This document shows positions 1 to 9,044 of a DNA stretch of 64,000 nt, piece by piece; position 1 is the first letter of the stretch, and each line of letters opens with the position of its first letter. A program made the translations under genes and the position numbers. Where the stretch lies: positions 62,001-126,000 of the forward strand of contig NZ_BSSV01000003.1 of the NCBI RefSeq assembly GCF_030161435.1, in the 5' to 3' direction. The stretch comes from Thalassotalea loyana (GTDB lineage Bacteria > Pseudomonadota > Gammaproteobacteria > Enterobacterales > Alteromonadaceae). The notes below the pieces were generated by a model. It searched no databases, was not told where the DNA came from, and was given only the letters and a program-made list of their open reading frames with translations.

Positions 1-2113
1 CGCCATACACCTCCGCCACTAATGTACTTAACACAGGCGGCCCTGGTGGTACTTCAACTACTTTGATATGCGTATTCTGCGCTTGAAGAGGTGCGACTAA
101 GGCCCGTAATCGAAGCAAAATATCATGTGAATAATGCTCACGCATCGTTTTATCGACGAGCAATATTCTTAAGTCAGCTTGATATGGCTGGTTGCGCAAA
201 TAGTATTGGCGGACCATGCCATTAAAATCGATTGGTGAACTAATACCAACATAACTAGCAACCGCTTTAATTTCAGGAACTGTTTTTGCTAAATTGGTAA
301 CACGGCGTGCCATTGCATGGGTTTGTTCGAGGGACGCGGTTTCTGGCATCTCAATAAGAATTTGCAACTCATTTTTGTTATCAAATGGCAGTAATTTAAG
401 AGGCACAAGTCGTAATGCTGGTAGCAATGCCGCAATAACAAAAAGCACCAACATTAACCAAAGCAAGCGCTTGCCTTTTGCTTTATGTTCAATAAAGGGC
501 GACATGAAGCGGTAATAGGTGCTTTCAACACTCGATGGTGATTGCTTCTCTTTGTTAGGTTCACTTGCCGCTGGTGAGATAAATTTATGTGCGAGCCAAG
601 GGGTGATCAGAAATGCCACAAGCGTCGACAAAATAACGCTAAGCGGTACGTTAAATGCCATTGGCGCCATGTACGGCCCCATCATACCGGTAATAAAGGC
701 CAGAGGAATAAACGCCAAAATAATGGTTAATGTTGACAAAAGTAAGGGGGTTTTGATCTCTTTAATAGCCGCAATTATATTGTCTTTTAACGGGCGTTCA
801 GGGTGTTTCTTAATAAATCGTGTGATGTTATCAACCCCTGTTATTGGGTCGTCCACCAATAAACCTAACGATAAAATTAACGCGAATAAGGTTACGCGAT
901 TAATCGTGTAACCAAAGGCATAGTCAAACGCTAAGGTAAATCCATAACAAACTGGCACTGCCAAGCCAACAACTAACGCTGCACGCCAACCGAGGAATAC
1001 ACCGATAAAAATCACAACAGTGACGACAGCAAACACCAATGAACTTGTTAAGTTATTCACTTTTTCATTAGCGGTTTGGCCATAGTCTCTCAGCGTTTGA
1101 ATATGGACATGGTTTGGCAGAACACTTTCTTTAATATCGTTAACGAGCTGATGAACTTGTTCCGCCACTTGAACGGCATTGGTGCCAGGCTGCTTAGCAA
1201 CAGATATCGTTACTAAAGGAAAGTCAGCGCCATCATTGTCGAATAATTCATGGCTTGGCGTAAAATCTATTGTGCTGTAATGGTTCGTCTCTTGTGGGCC
1301 ATCGGTTATGCTCGCTATATCTTGTAACTGCACAATCGCGCCATTGATCACTTTAACTGGAGTTAGTTTAATTGCATTAAGCGACTGATAGACATCACCA
1401 CTTTCAATAACAACCGATTGATTGCTGATTCGAATAATGCCATGTGCTTGACGCTGGTTTGATACTTGTAGTGCGCTTATTACTTCCTGAACCGAGATCT
1501 GGCGTGCTGCGAGTTGCTCCGGCTGCATGAAGATTTCAATTTGACGGCTACGACCGCCAATAACATGTACTTCACTGGTATTTTCTAACGACTGTAATTG
1601 CGTTGATATTTCTTGCGCCAACCGCTTTAACTGATAATCGTCGGTAATCTCAGGTTTCTCACTCCATAGGCCGAGTATGATTATCGCAATATCGTCGACC
1701 TCATTCGGACTAACCATCCAATTAGTCACCACCGACGGTATCTTGTCTTGATTTGAATGAAGTTTATTGTAGGTATTAAATAACGAAGTTTCTCTCGATT
1801 GGCCAACTAAAAACCGTAACGTGACGATCGCTTGGTTATTATTAGTTGCCGAATAAACGTGTTCTACCCCTTTTATTTGGGATAACAGTTTTTCCAATGG
1901 CGTGGTTACCAATCGTTCAACTTGGCGAGCATCAAGCCCTGGTGCTTCCACGACGACATCAATCATTGGCACAACAATCTGTGGCTCTTCTTCACGTGGA
2001 GTCACATTTAATGCCACAAGACCAAGCACCAATGAAGTTACAAGTAAATACAGGGGTATTTTACTATTAAGCATTTTGCTTAGCAGTTGATGCACAAGGT
2101 TTGACGATGCCAT
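1..2113 (-). CDS. RND efflux permease, N-terminal 704 residues (3' end beyond window)
   Basis: Inner-membrane RND (AcrB/CzcA-like) proton-driven pump subunit; roughly the first 704 of about 1,030 residues lie here and the frame stays open to the window edge. The ATG at 2113 begins MASSNLVHQLLSKML, followed by a first membrane segment and the porter-domain stretch TPREEEPQIVVPMIDVVVEAP typical of the family. The TM4 proton-relay motif is present as GLLVDDPITGVDN, keeping the Asp-Asp pair but differing from the common DDAIVVVEN. The start is 3 bp after the stop of the ArsR-family gene, so the two are surely cotranscribed. The adaptor protein normally encoded beside such a pump is not in view. 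Substrate is unknown; the sulfur-linked neighbours (ArsR/BigR-like, rhodanese) suggest a role in reactive-sulfur or related stress, which is inference. Confidence 0.85.
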   Translation of the reverse strand, partial: MASSNLVHQLLSKMLNSKIPLYLLVTSLVLGLVALNVTPREEEPQIVVPMIDVVVEAPGLDARQVERLVTTPLEKLLSQIKGVEHVYSATNNNQAIVTLRFLVGQSRETSLFNTYNKLHSNQDKIPSVVTNWMVSPNEVDDIAIIILGLWSEKPEITDDYQLKRLAQEISTQLQSLENTSEVHVIGGRSRQIEIFMQPEQLAARQISVQEVISALQVSNQRQAHGIIRISNQSVVIESGDVYQSLNAIKLTPVKVINGAIVQLQDIASITDGPQETNHYSTIDFTPSHELFDNDGADFPLVTISVAKQPGTNAVQVAEQVHQLVNDIKESVLPNHVHIQTLRDYGQTANEKVNNLTSSLVFAVVTVVIFIGVFLGWRAALVVGLAVPVCYGFTLAFDYAFGYTINRVTLFALILSLGLLVDDPITGVDNITRFIKKHPERPLKDNIIAAIKEIKTPLLLSTLTIILAFIPLAFITGMMGPYMAPMAFNVPLSVILSTLVAFLITPWLAHKFISPAASEPNKEKQSPSSVESTYYRFMSPFIEHKAKGKRLLWLMLVLFVIAALLPALRLVPLKLLPFDNKNELQILIEMPETASLEQTHAMARRVTNLAKTVPEIKAVASYVGISSPIDFNGMVRQYYLRNQPYQADLRILLVDKTMREHYSHDILLRLRALVAPLQAQNTHIKVVEVPPGPPVLSTLVAEVYG

Positions 2114-2116
2114 GCA

Positions 2117-2425
2117 TTAGTCCTCTTGCTGGCAGTAATTTGCGTATAACACCTGCATAACATTAATCAATTTTTTGTCAGCTAACGCATAATAAATAGT
2201 TTGCGAATCTCGTCTTGTTTGCACCAAGTTTGCCTCTCGCAATTTTGCTAGATGTTGTGACAACGCAGACTGTGACAAATCAACGCGTTCGTTAATTTCA
2301 CTTACCGACAATTCATCAGCTGAAATCGCGCATAAGATCATTAAGCGATTCACATTGGCCATTTGTTTTAAGATTCCGGCAACATGGGTTGCGTTGTCTA
2401 CCATTAGGCTTGAATTAAATTTCAT
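2117..2425 (-). CDS. ArsR/SmtB-family regulator, BigR/YgaV-like (persulfide sensor candidate)
   Basis: 102-residue winged-helix repressor of the ArsR family. The recognition helix region reads DLSQSALSQHLAKLREANLV (about residues 49-68), followed by the wing RRDSQTIYYAL. No metal-binding CVC motif is seen. Instead there are two cysteines, Cys32 in the helix MILCAI and Cys98 near the C-terminus, the arrangement of BigR/SqrR/YgaV proteins that sense persulfides by forming a disulfide or polysulfide bridge. It is divergent from a DUF2892-rhodanese pair and in tandem with an RND pump gene 3 bp downstream. A 14-bp palindrome in the divergent promoter region is its probable operator. The sensing chemistry is inferred from family and cysteine spacing. 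Confidence 0.85.
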   Translation of the reverse strand: MKFNSSLMVDNATHVAGILKQMANVNRLMILCAISADELSVSEINERVDLSQSALSQHLAKLREANLVQTRRDSQTIYYALADKKLINVMQVLYANYCQQED

Positions 2426-2475
2426 AGATAACTCGCTTGATTAATTTTTGAGACAGTATATTATAAAAATCTAAT

Positions 2476-2489
2476 TTAGCAAATGCTAA
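2476..2489. promoter_or_regulatory. Palindromic operator candidate for the ArsR/BigR-like repressor
   Basis: Perfect palindrome TTAGCA-AA-TGCTAA in the AT-rich divergent region between the arsR-like gene and the DUF2892 gene. The TTAG-N6-CTAA form resembles the AT-rich operators I recall for BigR-type repressors. It lies 39 bp upstream of the DUF2892 start and about 50 bp upstream of the repressor start, so it could control both directions. Confidence 0.55.
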
Positions 2490-2527
2490 TATAAAGAATT
2501 TATTTAACACACCCGAGGATGTTAGCA

Positions 2528-2719
2528 ATGACGGTTAATGATGGTTTACGTTTAATTGCAGGAATTTTTATATTAATTTCAGTGGCTTTGGCAGGCTTTG
2601 TATCAACACAATGGTTATGGTTTACCGTATTTATCGGATTGAACTTGTTTCAAAGCGCCTTTACAAAATGGTGCCCAATGATGCTGGTATTAAAGAAGTT
2701 AGGTTTTAAAGAAGGATAA
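2528..2719 (+). CDS. DUF2892 (YgaP-like) small inner-membrane protein
   Basis: 63-residue protein with two hydrophobic segments (LIAGIFILISVALAGFV and WLWFTVFIGLNLFQSAF) and the WCPMMLVLKKLGF tail characteristic of DUF2892. That domain is found alone or fused to rhodanese, as in E. coli YgaP. An ATG nine bases upstream (2519) is too close to the GAGGA ribosome-binding site; the ATG at 2528 has proper spacing and was chosen. The rhodanese gene starts one base after the stop, so the two genes together equal a split YgaP. The protein probably partners with the rhodanese at the membrane in sulfide or persulfide handling (inference from context). Confidence 0.8.
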   Translation: MTVNDGLRLIAGIFILISVALAGFVSTQWLWFTVFIGLNLFQSAFTKWCPMMLVLKKLGFKEG

Positions 2720-2720
2720 G

Positions 2721-3074
2721 ATGATGTTGAAAACAATTGCAGATCTCGTTTCACAAGCAAGACAACAGTTACGTGTTATTGACGCATCAAGTGCGAAAAC
2801 TGAGCTTAATGAAAATCATGGTCTACTGATAGATATTAGAGAAATTAGCGAGAACGAAAAGTCACCGGTTAACGGCGCGATTCATATTCCCCGCGGCATT
2901 TTAGAGCCGACAATGCTAGCCAAATATCATGATGCTGAATTGCCAATTTATTTGCATTGTGCCTCGGGCGCAAGAGCTACCTTTGCCGCTGAGCAATTGG
3001 AAAAGTTAGGTTACCAAAACGTCACGGTAATTAGTTGCAAAAGTGATGCGGTCATCTCAACATTTGCAAGTTGA
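2721..3074 (+). CDS. Rhodanese-domain sulfurtransferase
   Basis: 117-residue single-domain rhodanese. The active-site loop is HCASGARA with the catalytic Cys80 and the closing Arg85 (C-x4-R), preceded by the conserved LLIDIRE strand and the GAIHIPRG motif. It would carry sulfane sulfur as a cysteine persulfide. It has no signal peptide and is translationally coupled to the upstream DUF2892 membrane protein, separated by one base. The divergent BigR-like regulator suggests induction by sulfide or polysulfide. A strong hairpin terminator follows 7 bp after the stop. The physiological acceptor cannot be told from sequence. Confidence 0.88.
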   Translation: MMLKTIADLVSQARQQLRVIDASSAKTELNENHGLLIDIREISENEKSPVNGAIHIPRGILEPTMLAKYHDAELPIYLHCASGARATFAAEQLEKLGYQNVTVISCKSDAVISTFAS

Positions 3075-3080
3075 CACATT

Positions 3081-3117
3081 AAAAAAACAGGTTAGCGTGC
3101 TGCTAACCTGTTTTTTT
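3081..3117. terminator. Bidirectional rho-independent terminator
   Basis: Hairpin with 16-base arms (A-run plus CAGGTTAGC against GCTAACCTG plus T-run) around the loop GTGCT. It serves the rhodanese gene on the + strand and the convergent outer-membrane protein gene on the - strand. Confidence 0.9.
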
Positions 3118-3167
3118 AGATGAGGTAAAATGGTTAAACCCTGATTGCTAAAAACGTGAACTAAAGC

Positions 3168-3830
3168 CTAAAAGCTGCGGCCAAACTCAAGCTTATAGAC
3201 CCCAACATCGCTTGTTTTCGCGTTATCTAAATCTACCCAAATTTGACTGTAGCTTGCCCTAAGGAACACTTTCTTATCAATATTAAAGCGTGCGCCAAAA
3301 GTGGCACTATAGCTAAACTGGTTCTCACTGTAGGTTTCTTGAAACCCTTCACAAATGTAACCCCACCATGGATCCCACCAACACACATTAATTGGGGGTC
3401 CTGAGGTGATATTTGAGTCTAAATAACTAAAACCTGCTCCACCTTGGACATAAAGTGAAAAGTTTTCAGGGCTGAAATAATAGGTTCCATGAATTTGTGC
3501 ATGAGTGATATCGGCCTCATGGCTAATGGTATTGATTGGATTTCCGTCATCATCAACGAACGTTGAGGTGTAGTCTTGACTACCAATGACCCAGTCAAAC
3601 TCTAAGGCAAATTGATTGGTATAGTTGTAGCCAATATTAAAGCCATAGCTATAGTCGGCAGAAAAATCGACTGCTGATCCTTGCTGACCATCAATGCTAA
3701 AGTCATCGTAGTAGCCAATGACAAAACCGGCTTCAGTTTTACCGGCTCTTTGCTGAGCTGCACTTTCACCGATAACAAGTAGACATACGGTAGCGAGGAG
3801 CAAGTTCGTCGTGACCTTGGAGAATGTCAT
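3168..3830 (-). CDS. Outer-membrane beta-barrel protein (porin family, OmpA/Opacity-like barrel)
   Basis: 220 residues with an N-terminal signal peptide (hydrophobic LLLATVCLLVIGESAAQ, cleavage near residue 25). Alternating aromatic and polar beta strands run through the rest, and it ends in a terminal Phe (KLEFGRSF), the C-terminal signature recognised by the BAM complex. Features such as YSYGFNIGYNYTNQFALEFD and QGGAGFSYL fit an eight-stranded small barrel. It has no periplasmic peptidoglycan-binding domain. A Cys-containing Trp-rich loop (INVCWWDPWWGYICEG) is probably surface exposed and disulfide closed. Exact function is unknown. It is monocistronic, between terminators at 3081 and 3875. 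Confidence 0.75.
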   Translation of the reverse strand: MTFSKVTTNLLLATVCLLVIGESAAQQRAGKTEAGFVIGYYDDFSIDGQQGSAVDFSADYSYGFNIGYNYTNQFALEFDWVIGSQDYTSTFVDDDGNPINTISHEADITHAQIHGTYYFSPENFSLYVQGGAGFSYLDSNITSGPPINVCWWDPWWGYICEGFQETYSENQFSYSATFGARFNIDKKVFLRASYSQIWVDLDNAKTSDVGVYKLEFGRSF

Positions 3831-3874
3831 ATCGCCCTTCCTTATTAATAGACATTCTAAAAGTATAAGACGAA

Positions 3875-3907
3875 AAAAAAGCTAACACCTAAAATGTTAG
3901 CTTTTTT
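3875..3907 (-). terminator. Rho-independent terminator of the ompA-family gene
   Basis: GCTAACA (3881-3887) pairs with TGTTAGC (3895-3901), flanked by an A-run on one side and a T-run on the other. It lies 20 bp past the stop of the OmpA-family gene on the - strand and could act in both directions. Confidence 0.85.
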
Positions 3908-3927
3908 GTGCTGAAACGTAGATAGAA

Positions 3928-5037
3928 TTAACGTTTTACCGCTTCTTTAACACGTGTTTCAACAACCGCTTGAATACGACGGTTTGCTTTGTGCGCCATA
4001 GACGAATTGCTTGCGTCTAATAAACGCTCTTCACCGTAACCAACAGCAGTTAAACGGTCTGCATCAATACCAAATTCGCTCACTAACTTTTCTACAACAG
4101 CGTCTGCACGCTTTTGCGAAAGCTTTTTATTATATGCAGCTGCACCTTGTGCTGACGTGTGGCCTTCAATCACTAAATTAACGTGAGGATATTTCTTTAA
4201 GAAATTAGCAGCACGTTCAATTTCTGATAAGTACTCATCTTTAACAACTGATTTATTGTTATCAAAGTTAACAACTAGTTCCATTGAAGCTGTTTTCTCA
4301 GTGAAGATAGTACAACCTTCGCTATCAACTTTATCTGACATTGGTGTGTTTGCACATAAGTCGTCTGAATCAAAAACGCCATCTTTGTCGGTGTCTTTAG
4401 TTTTTGGTTTAGGTGCTACAACTGGCTTTGTCGCAGCTGCTGCAGCCGCAACAGGCGCTGCGGATTTTGCTGGCTTCTTGCTGTCAACACCAAAGAAGTA
4501 GATTAAACCTAAACGGCTAGATAAGTCTTTCATGTTTGCATCGAATTGGTAATGTGCACCACCTTCAATGTAACCAGCAAAGCTCTCTGTGAAGTAATGA
4601 CGGTAACCAGCACCCAAATTAACTGATAACTCTTTACTTTCAAGGTTGATCATATCGAGACCACCCTTACCGTAAAAGTTTTTAGCCGTTGGGAAGTAAA
4701 GTAGGTCAAACGAATATAATGCACCATCATCAGCTTCAAAAGCATCTGATTTAGTTTCTACGTCACTTAGGTTAGTGTACGCAAGGCGACCTTCCCACTT
4801 AGGTGTGAAACGGTGACCAAGTTCAAGACCGAAACCTGTCGCTTCATCTAATGTTGAGTTAACATCTGATGTTGCTTTGCGATCGTTGTCAGCTTTCAAG
4901 TAAGCACCATGAAAACCACCGTAAAAGTGACCAACAAGATCTTCAGCATTTGGTGTATTATCAGCGAGTGCAGATGTTGTTAATGCAGCACTTACCACAC
5001 AAGCTGCAATACTTTTAACAAACTTTTGTTTTATCAT
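3928..5037 (-). CDS. OmpA family outer-membrane protein with TSP3 repeat and OmpA C-terminal domain
   Basis: 369-residue OprF/OmpA-type protein that links the outer membrane to peptidoglycan. In order: signal peptide (cleaved after SALA, about residue 25); an N-terminal beta-barrel to about residue 185; an Ala/Pro/Lys-rich linker; a thrombospondin type 3 calcium-binding stretch (DTDKDGVFDSDDLC ... EGC); and a C-terminal OmpA domain (about 250-360). That domain carries the diaminopimelate-binding signature VIEGHTSAQGAAAYNKKLSQ and RADAV. The single gene ends in a hairpin terminator. This is likely a major structural outer-membrane protein; the architecture is common in Alteromonadales. Confidence 0.9.
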   Translation of the reverse strand: MIKQKFVKSIAACVVSAALTTSALADNTPNAEDLVGHFYGGFHGAYLKADNDRKATSDVNSTLDEATGFGLELGHRFTPKWEGRLAYTNLSDVETKSDAFEADDGALYSFDLLYFPTAKNFYGKGGLDMINLESKELSVNLGAGYRHYFTESFAGYIEGGAHYQFDANMKDLSSRLGLIYFFGVDSKKPAKSAAPVAAAAAATKPVVAPKPKTKDTDKDGVFDSDDLCANTPMSDKVDSEGCTIFTEKTASMELVVNFDNNKSVVKDEYLSEIERAANFLKKYPHVNLVIEGHTSAQGAAAYNKKLSQKRADAVVEKLVSEFGIDADRLTAVGYGEERLLDASNSSMAHKANRRIQAVVETRVKEAVKR

Positions 5038-5186
5038 TTCTTAAGTCCCTGTGTATAGTTTTCTTCTATTGTACAAGATATTGTTACAATTACATATTTT
5101 ATTAACATAAATATTACACTTTTATATTTGTTAACTTTTTATTAACATACCTCATGATATTTACGTAAAGGTAATCAAGGATCAAC

Positions 5187-7970
5187 ATGGATAAAATAAA
5201 AATAAGCGGGATTTCGCTAGCAGTAGCACTCGCACTTGGCTTAACAGGATGTAATAGCACAACCAATGAAACGACATCAGCGGCGCCTGCTGTTGTTGAA
5301 CAACAAGCAAACCACAAATTAACGTTTGTCCGCAGTGTTGAAGGTATTAATGAATACCAAATGGGCAACGGTTTAAAAGTATTATTATTTAAAGATGATG
5401 CTCAACCGAAAACGCTAGTAAACATTACCTACCGTGTTGGTTCTGTTCATGAGCACTATGGTGAAACCGGTATGGCTCACTTACTTGAGCATATGTTGTT
5501 CAAAGGCTCAACGAACTACCAAGAAATTGACAAAGAATTTACCAAACGTGGTATGTCAACAAACGCAACAACGTGGTTAGATCGTACAAACTACTTTGAA
5601 GTGTTCGAATCGAATGATGAAAACTTAGACTGGTCAATCGGCATGGAAGCGGATCGTATGATCAACGCGACCTTTACTGAAGACGAGTTAAAGAGTGAAA
5701 TGACGGTTGTACGTAACGAAATGGAACGTGGCGAAAACAACCCTATCCGTATTTTGATTTCTCGTATGTCGTCGATGGCGCATTTATGGCACAACTACGG
5801 TAATTCAACCATTGGTGCTCGCTCTGACGTAGAGAACTTCCCATTTTCAAAATTACGTGCGTTCTACAACAAGCACTACCGTCCAGATAATGCCGTATTA
5901 ACAATTGCAGGTCGTTTCGACGAAGAAAAAACCATTGCAATGATCAACAAGCATTTTGGTAAATTAGAGCAGCCTGAAACGCCTGTTGAAGAACTGTACA
6001 CGCAAGAGCCAACTCAAGATGGTGAGCGCGTTGTTAACCTTCGTCGTTCAGGTGACTTACCATATGTTGGCTTGATGTACCATGCACCTTCTGGTTTACA
6101 CAAAGATGCAGCAGCACTTGAACTACTAATGGAAATTCTTTCAGACGACAAACGTGGTCGTTTACAAAAGCAATTAGTTGAAACAGGTGTTTCAAGCAGT
6201 GCATTTGCTTTCTCGTTTATGCTAAAAGACAGCTCTCAAATGATTTTCTTAGCGCAAGGTGAAAAAGGTAAAGACACTAAAGAGCTTGAAGCATCACTAT
6301 TAAAAATTGCTGAGGACATTGAAGAGCAACCAGTAACAGAAGCAGAGCTTAAAGCGGCTAAAGCAAAATTTGCTAAGCAAGCTGAACAAGCAATGCGTAA
6401 TGTAACAGGTATTGGTATGAACCTTTCTGAGTACATTGCTAAAGGTGATTACCGTCATGCGTTCTTCTTCCGTGATCAAGTTGCTGAAGTAACATTAGAA
6501 GATGTTCAACGCGTTGCAGAAACGTACTTGATTTCTAGCAACCGTACGTTAGGCCGCTTTATTCCAACAGATAACCCAGAACGTGCTGAAATTCCTGAAG
6601 CACCAGATATGGACGAATTGTTGAAAGACTACAAAGGCCGTGAGCAAATTGCTGCTGGTGAGAGTTACGACAATACTGTTGAAAATATCAAAGCACGTTT
6701 AGTTGAGAACACGTGGCCACAAGGCACACAGTTTATGTTCTACCCTAAACAGTTACGTGGTGATGAAGTATTAATTCGCATGACGTTCCCAACGGGTACA
6801 GCTGAAACACTTGGTGGTAAAGCTGCTGAACTTGAAGTGTTATCTCAAATGCTTCAACTTGGTACAACTAACATGGATAAAGGTGAGATTGCGGGTAAAT
6901 TAGATGAATTGAAATCTTCTGTTCGCTTCTCTGCATCAAGTGCTGGTTTTGGTGTTAGCGTTAAAACTGACAAAGCTAACATGAATGCGACGCTTGATTT
7001 AGTTAAAGAAATGCTAACTAATTCAACGTTCTCTCAATCAGAGTTAGATATCTTGAAGCCTACATTAATTGCAGGTTACGAGTCTGAGCGTACTGACCCT
7101 TCTTCTATCGCTAATAATAGTTTCCGTGAAACATTGAACAGTTACCCGAAAGGTCATCCACGTGCACATCGTACAATTGACGAAAGCATTGAAGGGATCA
7201 AAGGCTTAACGAGCGAAAGCATCAAAGCGGTATACGACCAGCATATGAACATTGCTAACGGCTACATTGCAGTTGTGGGTAACGTTGATGGCAAAGCATT
7301 AGAAGAGAAATTGCAAGCAACTGTTGGCTCGTTCGTTAACGATACGCCATACGAGTACATGCCAAATGCATACAAAGATCTTCATGGTTTAACAGTAAGT
7401 CACAACACACCAGACAAAGCTAATGCCCAGCTTTATGTGATCAACCCAACGAACTTAACAACGATGGATGATGACTACTTAGCGACACAAATCGCAGCTG
7501 AAATCTTTGGTGGCGGTCCATTCACCTCTCGTTTAGGTAAACGAATTCGTGTAACTGAAGGTTACAGCTACTCTGTTGGCGGTAACATCAGCGCAAGTGA
7601 CCGTGACGAAACCGGTATTGTATGGGGTTACGCAATTTCGGCACCTGAAAACATGGATAACGTGATTGCAGCATACAAAGAAGAAATGGCAAAAGTTGTC
7701 AAAGACGGCTTTACAGAAGAAGAGTTTGAGACGGCAAAATCTAATTTTGTAAACTCTCGTAAGCGCCGTTGGGCAAATGATAGCGCGATCTTAGGCATGT
7801 TAATTAATAACAAGCAAATAGATCGTGATATCGCCTACTACCCTATGCTTGATGAGAAGCTTAAAACATTAACGTTAGAAGATGTTAAAGCGGCATTTAT
7901 CAAGAATATGGCGACGAATGAAATTAACGTATTTAAAGCAGGTGACTTTGAAAAAGTTGCTGCTGAATAA
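5187..7970 (+). CDS. M16 family metallopeptidase, lipoprotein (two-lobed pitrilysin type)
   Basis: 927-residue zinc peptidase of family M16. A lipoprotein signal ends in GLTGC (Cys22); the next residue is Asn, so outer-membrane sorting is expected. The inverted zinc motif is intact: His98-Leu-Leu-Glu101-His102, with the downstream ligand Glu in VVRNEMERGENN. The second half (from about 460) is the non-catalytic lobe, with the RFxxGGPFTSRLGKRIR-type region of M16 C-terminal domains. Two M16 lobes in one chain is the usual layout for these periplasmic-facing peptidases, which degrade unfolded or signal-type peptides. The gene is preceded by an AGGATCAAC ribosome-binding site and followed by a strong terminator, so it is monocistronic. 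Substrate unknown. Confidence 0.92.
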   Translation: MDKIKISGISLAVALALGLTGCNSTTNETTSAAPAVVEQQANHKLTFVRSVEGINEYQMGNGLKVLLFKDDAQPKTLVNITYRVGSVHEHYGETGMAHLLEHMLFKGSTNYQEIDKEFTKRGMSTNATTWLDRTNYFEVFESNDENLDWSIGMEADRMINATFTEDELKSEMTVVRNEMERGENNPIRILISRMSSMAHLWHNYGNSTIGARSDVENFPFSKLRAFYNKHYRPDNAVLTIAGRFDEEKTIAMINKHFGKLEQPETPVEELYTQEPTQDGERVVNLRRSGDLPYVGLMYHAPSGLHKDAAALELLMEILSDDKRGRLQKQLVETGVSSSAFAFSFMLKDSSQMIFLAQGEKGKDTKELEASLLKIAEDIEEQPVTEAELKAAKAKFAKQAEQAMRNVTGIGMNLSEYIAKGDYRHAFFFRDQVAEVTLEDVQRVAETYLISSNRTLGRFIPTDNPERAEIPEAPDMDELLKDYKGREQIAAGESYDNTVENIKARLVENTWPQGTQFMFYPKQLRGDEVLIRMTFPTGTAETLGGKAAELEVLSQMLQLGTTNMDKGEIAGKLDELKSSVRFSASSAGFGVSVKTDKANMNATLDLVKEMLTNSTFSQSELDILKPTLIAGYESERTDPSSIANNSFRETLNSYPKGHPRAHRTIDESIEGIKGLTSESIKAVYDQHMNIANGYIAVVGNVDGKALEEKLQATVGSFVNDTPYEYMPNAYKDLHGLTVSHNTPDKANAQLYVINPTNLTTMDDDYLATQIAAEIFGGGPFTSRLGKRIRVTEGYSYSVGGNISASDRDETGIVWGYAISAPENMDNVIAAYKEEMAKVVKDGFTEEEFETAKSNFVNSRKRRWANDSAILGMLINNKQIDRDIAYYPMLDEKLKTLTLEDVKAAFIKNMATNEINVFKAGDFEKVAAE

Positions 7971-7989
7971 GTAATTTCAGTCTTTCAAA

Positions 7990-8020
7990 AATACCGGCGC
8001 TATGCCGGTATTTTTTTTGC
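7990..8020 (+). terminator. Rho-independent terminator of the M16 peptidase gene
   Basis: AATACCGGC (7990-7998) pairs with GCCGGTATT (8004-8012) around a 5-base loop and is followed by a run of T. Confidence 0.92.
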
Positions 8021-8177
8021 CTTATTTTCACTCATCCACGCGCAACAGCATGATATTTTTAGCCAACAGGTAATTAGAGACATTCGGTAACAAACTCCCT
8101 CATTTACATTTTGCTTTTGATTCGATAATAATACGACTCTTGTTTACCAACGTTTACTGTTAATAAAGGATTATTGA

Positions 8178-8663
8178 ATGCACGCGATTCGACAAGCAAC
8201 AAGCCAAGATATAGCCCGGATGGCAGAAATTGAAGGCTTATGTTTTCCCCCTAAAGAAGCGGCATCCTTGCAAGCATTTCAACAGCGATTTAAGGTATTT
8301 CCAGAATGTTTTTATGTACTTACGATAGGCGAACTTGTCGTTGGTCATATCAATGGTTGCATTAATCATTCACCCGAGTTACCCGATGAGTTATATGCAA
8401 AGCCTGAATTACATTGCCCAGATGGTGATTTTCAAACCATCTTTGGGCTTGCAGTAGACCCCAATTATCAAAAACGTGGCTATGCGTCACAGTTAACTGA
8501 ACACTTTATTAAGGTGAGTCAAGCGAATGGACGCAAAGGTATCATCCTGACATGTAAGGATTACCTTGTCCCGTTCTACAACAGCTTTGGCTTTGTTCAT
8601 CAAGGAGCGTCTTCCTCCAGCCACGGCGGAGCCAAATGGAATGATATGTTACTCACTTTTTAG
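8178..8663 (+). CDS. GNAT family N-acetyltransferase
   Basis: 161-residue GNAT-fold acetyltransferase. The N-terminal IRQATSQDIARMAEIE matches motif C/D. The acetyl-CoA binding motif A is LAVDPNYQKRGYASQLTEHF, with the Q/R-x-x-G-x-A/G loop, and motif B is LTCKDYLVPFYNSFGF. It resembles AANAT-like or RimI-like proteins of unknown substrate. The preceding 200 bp carry the promoter of a run of + strand genes. The next gene starts 15 bp after the stop, so the two are probably cotranscribed. Substrate cannot be inferred. Confidence 0.85.
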   Translation: MHAIRQATSQDIARMAEIEGLCFPPKEAASLQAFQQRFKVFPECFYVLTIGELVVGHINGCINHSPELPDELYAKPELHCPDGDFQTIFGLAVDPNYQKRGYASQLTEHFIKVSQANGRKGIILTCKDYLVPFYNSFGFVHQGASSSSHGGAKWNDMLLTF

Positions 8664-8678
8664 CATTACGAGACTACA

Positions 8679-9014
8679 ATGAAAGAGAAGCTTTTTGTTT
8701 ATGGCACCTTGGGACCAGGTCGACCAAATGAACATATTATGAAAAACATAGGTGGTGACTGGCATGAAGGTCATGTTTACGGAACACTTATTGAAGCTGG
8801 CTGGGGAGCTGATTTAGGTTACCCAGGCATATCACTTAATCGTCATGGCGATAAAATATCAGGTTTTATTTTCAGCTCTGACAATCTACACAATCATTGG
8901 CAAATGCTCGATGAATTTGAAGGCGAAGGCTATTGTCGGGTTGAAACCGATGCTACCTTGATTGATGGTACAGTCGTTAAGGCCTATATTTACGCATTAC
9001 GCGAGGCGCAGTAA
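8679..9014 (+). CDS. Gamma-glutamylcyclotransferase (AIG2-like) family protein
   Basis: 111-residue GGCT-fold protein. The substrate-binding signature is VYGTLGPGRPNEH near the N-terminus, and the catalytic Glu is probably in MLDEFEGEGYCRVET, followed by the VKAYIYAL strand. Family members release 5-oxoproline from gamma-glutamyl compounds such as gamma-glutamylamines or glutathione, but many AIG2-like proteins are uncharacterised, so the substrate is open. The gene lies between a GNAT gene and a small lipoprotein gene in one direction with short gaps, suggesting an operon of small accessory genes. Confidence 0.82.
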   Translation: MKEKLFVYGTLGPGRPNEHIMKNIGGDWHEGHVYGTLIEAGWGADLGYPGISLNRHGDKISGFIFSSDNLHNHWQMLDEFEGEGYCRVETDATLIDGTVVKAYIYALREAQ

Positions 9015-9044
9015 CGCTGACTTAAACATTACAAGGATGAAAAT

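Noticed and set aside
294-2090. Plus-strand open frames at the left end
   Set aside because: The minus strand reads as a continuous RND permease from 2113 to the edge, with clear family motifs; the plus-strand frames show none.
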